From: Corella eumyota
Lineage: Eukaryota; Chordata; Ascidiacea; Phlebobranchia; Corellidae
Reading direction: 5' to 3'
DNA length: 64,000 nucleotides
NCBI GenBank assembly: GCA_963082875.1
Contig: OY720097.1
Coordinates: forward strand, 12,222,501 to 12,286,500
Below the pieces are notes generated by a model. The model had not been told where the DNA came from. It saw only the letters and a list, made by a program, of their open reading frames with translations, and ran no database searches. Shown piece after piece: positions 1 to 13,700 of this stretch; positions within the stretch are counted from its first letter, which is position 1, and each line of letters starts with the position of its first letter. Made by a program: the position numbers and the translations under genes.

Positions 1-3000
1 TACTTCCACAGCCAATATCCACAATTTTTCTGCCAGATTCAGGGCCAAATGTTGTTATAAGAGTAAGTTTTGTGACAACGGAACAGTCTTGTGCATTTTC
101 GAGTCCCAAACAACCGCAACTATTCAACCCAACAGAATAAACATTCCCTGCAAAAATCACAAAAATTTGAAAAAATTTTTGTAAAACTATAAAAATTTAA
201 AAAAATGTTCAAAGATTCTTTATCCTGATTTAAAGTATTTTACTATTTAAGTTTACACATTTAAAAACTACGTATAAAACCATCAAAAAGCAATTTTAAG
301 TAATAGTTTGAAACACTTAGTTATTAGCAAAAAAGTTTTAAGTTATGGACGCAAGGATTTTTACTTTTTTAAAAAAAATTTTATTAAACAATTTTTCTTA
401 TACCTTGATCTGTTAATGCAAGCAAGTGATTAGCATTGATATTTGATGCCAGCTTAACAATTTTTTCTTTAATGTCAATTTTCAGATCAACATCAGACCA
501 AATTCCCTGTTTGTCCTCAATATCGAGAATCAGATTGTTGTCACAAAGCACAACAGAGAACAGATTTCCGCACACAATTTGTTTGAAATGATAATCAGAA
601 TTCACAAATTTTGAGAACGAAAATTTGGATTCGTTGTTACCGCAAGCAAAGATCTGTTTTTCATTTAAAAAAAAATAAAATAAAATTTAAACCAAATGAA
701 ATGTTAATATACCTTGGAATAAAGGAAAATAAAAAAAAAAAAAAAAAGAGAATTTATCTTAAATAACAATAAAAAGTAATTTATGTGAATCTTAATCAAC
801 TAACATCAGTGTTGTCAGGTTCTTTTGTCAAAATTTCTTTACATTTATCCTCAGTGTTGCCCGATTGAATTGCATTAAGAACCCCACTTGTTAGTTCACT
901 TAGCCGAGACATCATAGAAACAGCTACTTCTTGTAACTCTAAATTTGCAAAGTAAGTTTAATTTTTTTTAATTTTTAAAATATAAAATTTAATTAAATTT
1001 CAATATTAGATTATGTAGTTAAATATTACTGATGAAAAAAAATAACTTCTAAACATTACAACATATACCAAAGTAAAAAAAATAATATTCACTTGCCATT
1101 TTAACCAGAAAAACATTTATGAATAAAAATAATCCTAATAACCTAATTTGTTGTCAGTTTTGGCTGAGGTAGAAGCATTTAAGTGAGTAGTTGTTGACAG
1201 GGTAATGTCAGACAAGATATCTTGATTTGTTACGCCATTGAACCTTTCTAGAAAATTCTTCACATTATACTTTGTTCCTTTTCTGCAATTTCAATTTAAA
1301 ATAATTATGATTATATTTTATCTTACAAAGAAAAAAAAATATAAAAATTGGTGTGTATTTACTAAACCACCAAATTTATTAGTATAGCAAAAATTATTGA
1401 TAAATAAGTAAAGTTGAATATCGTCCTTTAAAATCATTCAGATAGTATTTTACCATTTATTTATCATGTTAATTACCCTAATCAAATTAAAAAAAAAACA
1501 ATTTATTAAAAAAATAGTAGATATTAAAAAACCTAAATATTTGTCTAAAAGGATATCCAATTTCTTTACCTATTGTCTGGGTTATCTTTTCGAGATTCAT
1601 ACACATCAATAAGAAACACAACAGTTTCAAGAAAGTGGGCAAGTTTTGCTCGCTGTAAGGAAAGTTCTAAAAAAAGGTTTAGGGCAATGTGTTGATCGTG
1701 AATTGGAATGTCATAGCGCAATGATGATGTTGCATCCTTGTCACTAAACATAAAAAAATTTAATAAACCTAATATTTTTATCTTTTGCTTAACATTTATT
1801 TTTAGTATCTCTGTGTCAATTTTGCTTAAAAGCCATGTCTAAATAACCTAAAAAAATTTAAATAAACATGTCAATATAAAAAAAAAATTATTTATTACAT
1901 AATTTTTCATGAAATACATTTGTTAAGGTTTATATATACAAAGCCAAATATGCAAAAAATATTTACCACCAAATAACAGTTTTTAAGAATTTGTCAGATC
2001 TTTCTAAAATTTCCATCCATGTTTTAGACACAATCTTCTCATCATAAAGACAACCTGGGGGTAGCTCTTCGAAGGCTTGCAAGGTATCCTACAGACAAGA
2101 TTTTCATTACCATGGTGTACTGATTTTTTTAATAAGTAAAACACATTACATGTAAAGTATTGAGTAGTTATTGTATAAATATCTACTAAGCATTATTGCC
2201 TTTTAATTCACTTGCCAGATAAAATATTAATTTATGAAGAACAACATATGTTACAACATAATAAAAAAAAGAGTTAATAATTTTAGAGTAACTATATAAC
2301 CTTAATTAAACTAATTTAAAGATGATGCTTAACCTTAAACTACGGTTTATACAATCTTCTGCAGAATAATTTTTTCCATTATAATTAGAACATTACCATA
2401 ATTTAAAAAATCATTTAAGAAGTTATTGATGTTTCTTAAATTAACAAAAAAAAATTACAAAAAAAACATATATATATCATTATAAAATATTGCACATCTA
2501 TCAAAATAAACAATTAACACTTTAAATTACCTCAAGCATATCAGTGCATAAGTCTGTATGTTCTCCCATTCTCCAGGTTCTTTTTAGAAAATTAAAAGCA
2601 AACATGAGTGTAAAACGCCCTCCGACATTTGCCAATTTATCAAGTGGATTTTGGGGTTTTGGGCTAGTTTGTTCGTTCGAAACAGTTTTACTAAAAAAAG
2701 TAAAAGTTGAAACTGTTACAAAACATAAAAAAAAATTCTGACTTAGCATTATTTATTTTGATGTCATAGCACAAAAATTGGCAAACAATTTGAAATAAAT
2801 ACCATTAAAACATAATTATACAGAAACCTGATATTGATTTTAACAGTCGCACCTTGATTAGGCTAAAGGATAAGTTTATGTTAATCAATAAAGTAATATT
2901 TAAGTAAGTGCTCACCGACTTTTATCATTTTAGGAAAACACAAGATAAAAAATAATTCAGAATGCATTGAAAAAATTAACTAATTGCAAACCAAAACATT

Positions 3001-3911
3001 TTAAATTATAACACACAAAAATTTTATATATATAAAAATTATATATATATAAAGGTTACAATTAAAAAATATACAAAAGTAATTTAAAAAAAAGTTTATT
3101 ATAATACCTTTTGCTTGTGTGTCCATTATTGGCATATTTTTGCTGAGAAACACTGTTAACATATTCAACAGCAACAGCTTTATAATGATGTGCTGATATA
3201 AAAAGCTGTTTAATTATTGTTGGTACTTGGGAGGTAGTGAGTGCAGATTCAAAACATAATTTTTCTTGTTCATTTTGTAATCTTTTTATGTAATTTTCCA
3301 TTTCAGGTTTAGCTTAAAAAATTAAATCAATTTTTCTAATTTGGTCAGTCATTTGATATTAAAATTGGTCTAACAATAACACAAAGAAATTTTGTTTTTT
3401 TTATTATTAAAAAAATTAAAAACATACTTTTTTTAACTATTTTACCTATAAATGAAAAACATAATCATCAATCCAACACATAAGGTATGAAGTAAATAAA
3501 TATAAATATTTCGCAAATAAAATAAAACATGAACTTTAAAGATCCTTAATGTTGTTAATTAATATATATTACTTGGAAGTGGTCCCCAGTTCCAGATATT
3601 CTGATTAAAAGATGCCAAGGTTTTGTTTTCATCTTTTAAAATAATTTGATCCGATAACATCTCTTCCCAAATTGTTTCCGTAATTTCATCTTCTTGTAGA
3701 TCCTGTTAAAATATTTAATAAAAACTAATAAGTATTAAATAATTATTTTAATGCCTAACATAGTCATCAAACCTAGCATTTAGATCCAGTTTTTAATGCA
3801 CGAACTTTATAGATTAATTTTAACAAAAAATATGGTACTTGCCTTTAAATTTAATTTAGCGTATTTTGGGTCTGGAATTGTTGACGACAAAGCATATTCG
3901 CTTAATGACAT
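1..3911 (-). CDS. HERC2: HERC2 orthologue, N-terminal part (runs off the left edge)
   Basis: Giant HECT-type E3 ubiquitin ligase with RCC1-like propellers; only about the first 510 residues are present. Coding exons in transcript order: 3843-3911, 3573-3702, 3108-3312, 2531-2690, 1967-2088, 1570-1743, 1143-1282, 805-938, 404-653 and 1-147, with agreeing phases. The start MSLSEYALSS is the first ATG of exon 1. Segments match the HERC2 N-terminus in order: an IWEEML...WNWG stretch, then NVGGRFTLMFAFNFLKRTWR, then LPPGCLYDE, then IPIHDQHIALNLFLELSLQR. The last two exons begin RCC1-type repeats (IFACGNNES; GNVYSVGLNSCGCLGL; IVDIGCGS). The HECT domain must lie outside the window. Intron 1 uses a GC donor (AAAG|GCAAGT). 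The family role is in DNA-damage and centrosome ubiquitin signalling. Identity is confident; splice sites are predicted. Confidence 0.88.
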
Positions 3912-5205
3912 AGTCACAGTAGAGCAAAATCAATTAGGATTAAGCAATATCTTATGATGACAATATCTTATGACAAAGGGTTCACCAATGACCTTTAACA
4001 AGCCTGTTAAGTAATTAACAGGCTGAGCCGGCGCAGGCAAATTGTCCGGCTGCTACACCAAGCGAAACAGGCAAATTTCCTATAAACTTTCACACATAGT
4101 TTAATTCTATTAATCTATTAAAGTTAATAAAACGAGATATAAAATCTTACAATAACATAACATGTACAATTTAGTTATTTAAGTTAAAAATAACTTGTTC
4201 TATTATTTTTATAAACCGTCATTCGTCGCAAAGGTCTTCAGAAAATGTAAACAATCAAAATTTACTCACCCATTACATTTTCACAGGGTTGCCATATTAA
4301 TACATAACAGTTACAGAAATAAAAATATTAAAAAATGACTAACAATACCCTAACTATTGCATCAATTTTCAATAAGATAATACTAAAATTAGCATTATAC
4401 ACCGAAATGCTATTCATTTTAATTTAAAAAAATGTGATACATTGTTTAAAATATAATCTATTTTATTTAATTTGTTGTATATTTTCTTTTTCTACATTTA
4501 AGGTAGGTTTGGTGTGATAATAAACTTGTAAGAACTGTACCACTAAAGTATTTAAATAAACTTATTATGTAAAAATGTTTAACTATAATATATATACTAT
4601 ATCACTAATTGTTAAGAGCATATGGAAATAATTGCAGGTTAACTTTTTAATAGGATAATCACTAAAAAAGTTCATACATAAATATTAAAAAATAAATAAA
4701 TCTATGTATATTTCACAATTCTACACTATACATCATATAATCACAAAAAAATCTTCTTAAATAATTACTCAATGATAATAATGGCAATTCGGTTAAATAT
4801 AAAAAGGTGTAAGAATTAGTATGAAAGTTAAATACTTGCATAGCAACACCTTGAAGCAATAGATATCAATATACAAGTTGACCAAACCTAAATCTATTTA
4901 AAAAATGTTTGACATTGTTAGTGTATTTGTTAGGATGATACAATGTCAAAAATAAATTTAAAAAACAACTAAAAAAAATTTTAACAAAAATATCCGCAAA
5001 ATAACAACGAAAAAATAAGTTTACCCTGCACCAAACTATATCCTTAAAAATTTTTTTCTGTCAATAAACTTTTAATTTAAATATATTTTTTTCCACAAAA
5101 TATTGCTAAATAAATTCTGTAACATATAGAAGCAACCTACATAAGCGCTCATCTCAAAAATTTAACTGATGTTGATTTTGTTTAATATTAATATTAAAAA
5201 AACTA
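3912..5205. other. Intergenic: HERC2 upstream region and RAB33 3' flank
   Basis: No open frame with recognisable protein is seen on either strand. The stretch is AT-rich except for a short GC-richer patch at about 4,020-4,080, which lies just upstream of the HERC2 start and may belong to its promoter or 5' UTR. The lower-GC remainder should include the RAB33 3' UTR. Confidence 0.6.
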
Positions 5206-6843
5206 TCAACATCCACATGATGCATTAGATTGTGTCCTTATGACTTCTTTATCAACTGATAAAACAGTCGCCCGTTTCATGGTTGGGTAATTGTTTTTCA
5301 TCATTGGCTTTTGACATTTAAGCTTGTGGGCAAGAGTTAAAAATATTGCTTCAACATTATCATTTTCAGAGTCTTTTTTTGCTGATGTTTCGAACAAAGG
5401 CATCGAATGAGCATCTGCAAACCTTTGTGCTAAATTTGTGTCAACCTAAAAAAATTAACAATGCTAACTTTAACGTTTTAATGTGCTACAAATTTATTTC
5501 ACCAATTTTAAAAATATTACGACAGCATTTTTAAATGTATTTAAATTTTTTTTAAATATACTGTGTTAATAATATAAATTTAACCTGTAGTCTGTCAACT
5601 AGATCACATTTATTTCCAACTAATATTCGTGGTATGTTAGAACCGTCTAAAGAGTATCTGTCACATTCTTCAATCCACGTTGGCAACCCTTGAAAAGAGG
5701 ACAACTACAAATAAATAATATTAATTTAATTATCATGCATAAAAATAATACATATTTTTTAAATACAATTTTTAATAGCTATATACAAAATTTTACAAAA
5801 AATACATTTTAACTATAAAAAGAGTACAAACAACAAAACAGCAAAAAACTAAATTAATATATATGTAAATATATTGATGCATTTAAGCACCAAAAATCGA
5901 ACAGAAAAAAAAATAATTACTTTTGTCATGTCATAGGTAAAAACAACTGCATGAACATTTCTGTAATAATGTGGTACCATAGATTTTCTAAATCTTTCTT
6001 GGCCAGCAGTGTCCCATAGTTGTAACTGTTAGAAAGATATATATAACTGTCATAAAGATATTATATAAAATTAAAACAAACATACTTTTAATTATACAAA
6101 TACAAACATGAAGACAAAAAGAGTTTTCACAATATAAAAATGCTCCAAATATTACCTACAAAAATTAACTTAAATTGTACCTTAACAATATCCCCATCAA
6201 TGTCCACTGCTCTTTCACGAAAATCTACCCCAATTGTGGCTTCTGTGTTTTCAGGAAATTGACCAGCACAAAATCTATTTAAAGATATTTAAGAATAAGT
6301 AATTTCCTGCAATCAAGCAATATTACAATTTAAGTATTTTGAACCTAAATTTTATTTTTTTTTTTGTATATATATCTTTATCCTCGATGTGGGAAAGTCG
6401 AATGCACGACTTAAACATAGAGTAACATAAGTTACTCCGACCCAGTCTCGAGTTGCCTGTGGCAGTTTGGAATATTATAGAGACTATAATTGCCCGGTAA
6501 TTATGCTGCTGATTAAGTGCTGGCTCAGCAGGAGTTCATACAGTTTATAGCGCCTTGCTCAAGGGCGCTACAGCTTGAGATCAGTGGGGATTGAACCCAC
6601 GACCTCATGGTAGTGTAGCAAGAGTTCTTATCACTACACCACGCTGCCGGTATATTGCACCTAACTTATTGTGTCCAAAGGTTAGGCATAAAATGCTTTA
6701 ACAAATGCCTTAAACACTTACCTGTAAGTTAAGCATGTCTTTCCAACATCGGAATCACCAATTACAATAATTTTAAAAGGAGCAATTTTTTTCGAAGTTT
6801 TATCCGTTGCTTTGCTGGTTTTATAATTACTTGGACCCTCCAT
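5206..6843 (-). CDS. RAB33: RAB33 small GTPase, complete
   Basis: Rab GTPase of the Rab33 subfamily, which acts at Golgi and autophagosome membranes. Coding exons: 6722-6843, 6181-6274, 5921-6025, 5585-5704 and 5206-5445; total 681 nt, 226 aa, phases consistent. All nucleotide-binding motifs are visible: P-loop GDSDVGKTC, switch [10 protein letters not shown], switch [19 protein letters not shown] and ETSAK. The stretches [21 protein letters not shown] and [15 protein letters not shown] are typical of Rab33A/B and not of most other Rabs. The C-terminus is CGC, a CxC geranylgeranylation signal. The start is the only upstream ATG and gives a short N-terminal extension before the G domain. Intron 1 holds a SINE. 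Vertebrates have A and B paralogues; this looks like the single pre-duplication gene, which is inference. Confidence 0.93.
6353..6650 (-). mobile_element. tRNA-derived SINE, copy 1
   Basis: Read on the minus strand, the head carries a pol III A-box-like TGGTGTAGTGATAAGAAC and a B box GGGTTCAATCCCC. A tRNA-unrelated body follows, and the element ends in an A-rich tail (poly-T on the plus strand at 6,353-6,365). The whole length aligns with the element at 61,807-62,110 in opposite orientation, including a well-conserved 3' end (GTGCATTCGACTTTCCCACA). It lies in RAB33 intron 1. I cannot name the family with certainty. Confidence 0.85.
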
Positions 6844-9657
6844 GTTTAAAACATAACAACAGATATTAGCCTAACAGATATTTTTTGTGTATTTTATAAG
6901 TTAATTCATTAAATTATCCAGTTGTATGACTTTAAATATATTGTACCATATGTCTGTACGTACAACACACAAACTCACATTTTTTGTAAAAAGGTCACAT
7001 GACGTAAACAAAATCATGTTATTCTCAGTCGCCAAATTAGGAGACCGATAAGTCTCGGGTTCGTGCCGTAACCCTTTTGTAAATCAAAATACATTTTAAT
7101 TTGTCAATTTTAGTATTTTAGGCGTAATTTAATTGTTCAAAAAAATACTTAGCGGCATAAAAACTATTCTAAACGCATTAATACATTCACAATACTAGCT
7201 TAATAAATGTTTCCTAAAGAACTTAGAAACCAGCACATGAGGCTTCATGGTGTGATATTTTATATTTACATATTTTGTTGCAGTAGGTCGTTTTCTATAA
7301 AACTTATTTAAATATATCAAAGAGTTGATGTTTATATTATTTAATGCAGAAACTATCCAGGTAACCGCTTGTAAACATCTCAAGAATGGCCATTCCAGAA
7401 ATTAACAAATAATCGAAGTCAATTTTTGGAACTGTTTCTCACATATTGAAAAAAAAAGTTTTTTATTGCTGAAAATTAAGCATTAGTTTTTGTTAGCCTT
7501 AAAATGTTAAGCCCCTAAAACTATTTAAACTTCAATTTTTTTTAAATATTATTTAAATTTAATTAATTTTTTGTTTGTATTAGGCTAATCAAATTAAAAC
7601 ACTTTGAATTGGGTGCAAAGCATTAATATATTTGTTAATAACAGGGAAGAAATTTTTTTAAATTTTTTAACGCGGAAATTTTATAGCAAAGGCCTAGTTT
7701 CAAATTACGTCAACTATTGGTTGTATAAGACGGCAAAGGATGTCATCTATTTTTTGATCTGAAACAACATTTTATATGGTTAAAACAAAATGTTTTTTTA
7801 TTATGTAAGTATACCAAATTAAATTAATGAAATTTTTAATTGAAGGTTTGTAAAAAGCGTATCTAAATCGTTTTGATATAAATTGTTAAAGATGGCAATT
7901 TGGAATTTACCTATTGGGCGGTTTGTAATCATCCTGTGTTATTTACCATAAATCCACGTTACCACAGCTAAATATACTTTAGACTGTCCAACGTGAACTT
8001 TACTTCTTGTTTCCAATAAACCAAAACCACAAAAACAAGAAAAGTATCCAATGTTGCATACGAAGAAAAAGGGCTTGCGAGAGTCACAAACGACTATTAA
8101 AACAAATGACTCATGACTCCATTGTGGACTCCGGTTCGCTCACGTACACAACTGTATCAACCAATAAGCACGTGTCGGTTTGTACACACACACTATAATG
8201 TTATAAAGACTGTAGCTAATCTGTCTATTTAGCAAGCCAACGAAACTGAATTTTAAAAAGAATTTATGCATAAGCACTCGGCATTTTCATAAAACAAGAA
8301 ACAAACACAAAAAAATAAGAACACGATAAATTAAAAAGGTTCGTAGTGTCTTTTCCACAGTACAACAAGTATAGTTTTGCATTACAATAGATGGAATTTA
8401 AACCTTTTCTATGTGGTTAAAATGGCACCAAGCCACAACTATGTTTAATTATTATTTCAATATTGGAACTTTTCGTGTTAACTTTCGTCAGTGAACCGAC
8501 CGTCTGTCATCGTCCTTAGTAAATTTCCCACCTTTAAAATATCAAGTATAATTATAAATAGGATATTTATATTGCACGTGTTTAGTTACATTACCTATTA
8601 ATAGTAACGTACCTAGTTAAAAAAAGGGAGAATCTCAATTTTTAAAAAATCGAAATTTTTTGGAAAATGTTAAAAGTTTTTTGATTTGATTTTGTAAAAA
8701 AGTATTTGGATTCGTTTTTAAAGGACTGCGTTTGGTTTTTAAGACGCAACCGCAAGTTTTAACGTACTTCGCATCCTAAGAACAAAACACACACTTGAAT
8801 TTCTAATGTTAAAAAAAAATCTCGATATAGCGATGTTCCATCAAGATAAAATAAACAGAAAAGGTGAAATTTACGTTAAAAAATGATAAACAACACGTTA
8901 AACTTTATAATAGCAAGGTGCTCTTCACGATATTTGTTTAGCAGATCCGCGAATTTCATTAAGTTTATTGGGTTAATTAGAAAGTTTAATTTTTCTGAAA
9001 GGAATTTATATATAACCACAAATTACGTGAAAATTAAACGGGGTCGTTAAAATATCTTATACGACCATAAGCAAACTTACTATGTTATACTAACATATAC
9101 GGAAGTCACGTAGGCAAGTTAGTGCGTGTACATCCACATAGCGATAGGCCATTTGTTAAAACTGGGTTTGAACTAAAATCAATATAAAACTGGATTGGTA
9201 TGGCCGCAATAGACCAATGTGATATCTACTGTACATCACGTACGCAAAATCGGCAATCCAAAGTGTCGAAAACCGCACTTTTAGCAACATAATTACTTTC
9301 GTTTCCCGCCATTTTGTAAGTTGTTGATCGGTAATACCCGACGATTGACTGGGTAAATTTTGATTTTCAAAAGCTTGAAATGTTCTTATTTCACAAGATT
9401 GGAAAATATTTTAGAGTTTTTTTTACCATTAGATAAATTTAGGTGGCATAAAATACGAACACCCAAGTTGTTTGCGGATTGGCTTAAAAATATCAAAATA
9501 TCAACAAGCTTTTCCGAGAATTAATAAAAATCTAAACCAATTCCCGTAGAAAGACAGAATTACTGCATTTTTAAACACGTACTTGAAAACTTTTTTTAAG
9601 GTATTACAAGAAATATTTTTATACAATTGCTTTGCTAAACGAAAAAGAGAAATTAAG
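6844..9657. other. Intergenic: RAB33 upstream region and HIF1AN 3' flank
   Basis: About 2.8 kb with no convincing gene. Short open frames (for example near 7,195-7,383 and 8,007-8,198) have low-complexity composition, no recognisable motif and no sensible splice partners. The stretch 6,844-7,100 should contain the RAB33 promoter. A CACGTG E-box palindrome occurs at 8,575-8,580, but one hexamer has little meaning alone. Confidence 0.6.
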
Positions 9658-12033
<2,376 letters not shown>

Positions 12034-13700
12034 TACTCTATTCTAAATGATAACTCTTTTCCTACTACTTAACACTAACCTTCTAACCTACAGTTTGTTT
12101 ATGACTATGTTGTTGTGACCTTTTGGTCGAGTAGTCATGTTAAATGCCTTCTTTATTTATCCTCTCTCAAATTTTAATTCTCTCGATTAAAAAAAAGGCA
12201 GCAAAGTTACATAACAAACCACGTGACTGAAACTGATACGGTGAGTGGACATTAGGTTTTTTTTAAATGTATAATTGAAATGTAATGAATCAAAATTATT
12301 ATAAATCACAGTTTAAAAATTATTTAAGTTAACTGATAATCTTAGAATAACTTTACTACAGCATATTTTATTTTTTGTAGGCTAAATTGGCCACCATAAC
12401 ATTTTAAAACCATTTTCTTATTTTTTTTTACTTCTACATAACTAAAAATAACTAAAACTAGTGTTAGTTGATTATAATATTATATTAAAAGTATTGAAAA
12501 ATTTGTTGCATATTAAAATCGGTTTAGTCATTTTTTCTAATTATATTGTTTATCCATTCCTTAAATTGCTGACTTGTAAAAAGAAAAACTAAATAAAAAC
12601 TTTTTTTTGTTTCTGCCTTTTTGTTTTAGATACTGAAAGTAAATATTGAAACAAAAAAAATGTCTTTTCAATTAATATTGTTATTAAAATACTTGTAGTA
12701 ATTTATTGCACAAACAGCATCAGAAATAATTGCGATAAATAATAGGAAACTAACAAACATTTTGGAATTGTTACAATTTGTAAACAAATAAGCAATATAA
12801 TTATTTATCATTTTACAAGGAAATTAAAAGTTTATTTTTTACAAAATGAAAACTTTGGAAATTATTCACAAATTTTTTCTTAAACTAGATAAATTTACAA
12901 ATTGTACATAAATAAAAATATTACGGTAACTGTTGTTACGACAATGACAGTAAACATTAAGCAACAAAAAATATTTATAACTAAAAGCACAAAATTACCA
13001 CAGTATTACACATTTAACTTGTAATGGGACAACATTTTAAAACAATATAGAAAAAAGGCTTAAATCAACTAATTTATTTAATCCGGCAAAAAATTTATTA
13101 TTGTTTTCGATTATAAAAATTATACATGCAATTGTTGTTAAGCAGTCTGGCAAGCAATTATGCATAATTTTTTATGTTAATATTACACAAAATGTATAAA
13201 ATAAAACTGGATTGTGTTACCAACAATTTCTAAAAATTACAGAAAAAAACAAAATTAGAAACACAATTTATTCAATGGTTATCATATATTAAAAATATAA
13301 TTTATAAAAATAATAAAACTAACAAATACTGTTTAAAAAGAAATCAATGTAGAGAAAAGGAACTATATAGTACGCTAGTAAATTGCAAATATATATCTAT
13401 ACATAAAAATTTAATAAAACTTGAACATTTTTTTGTCATGTAAAATATGAAATTGATGATCAACTAGAAAGCAACTTGAGTTATAAAAAAAATTCATTCA
13501 TTTCTTGTTTTGATTCTCACTCATGCTTCTAGATCTAACAAAATGTTCTATATTAAAAATTGATGTCTAACCCAATAAAAATGTCTATTTATTAAGAAAC
13601 ACCAAAGTATAAAATAAACAAAATACTAAGGACAAAAACAGCGAATTTTGTAAATTACCTATTACTTACTTTTTATAAAATGAATAATATAAGATTTCCT
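12034..13700. other. Intergenic: HIF1AN promoter side and 3' flank of the SH3 gene
   Basis: About 1.7 kb of AT-rich sequence with no recognisable coding exon on either strand. A CACGTG palindrome lies at 12,220-12,225, about 190 bp upstream of the HIF1AN start codon. The right part (13,000-13,700) probably includes the 3' UTR of the SH3 adaptor gene, whose stop is at 13,701. Confidence 0.55.

Noticed and set aside
7020-7080. Possible SINE fragment with a B-box-like GGGTTCGTGCC
   Set aside because: Only one short box-like match, no A box and no similarity to the bodies of the two SINEs.
8007-8198. Short plus-strand frame with many basic residues
   Set aside because: No motif, no partner exons and composition typical of random AT-rich sequence.
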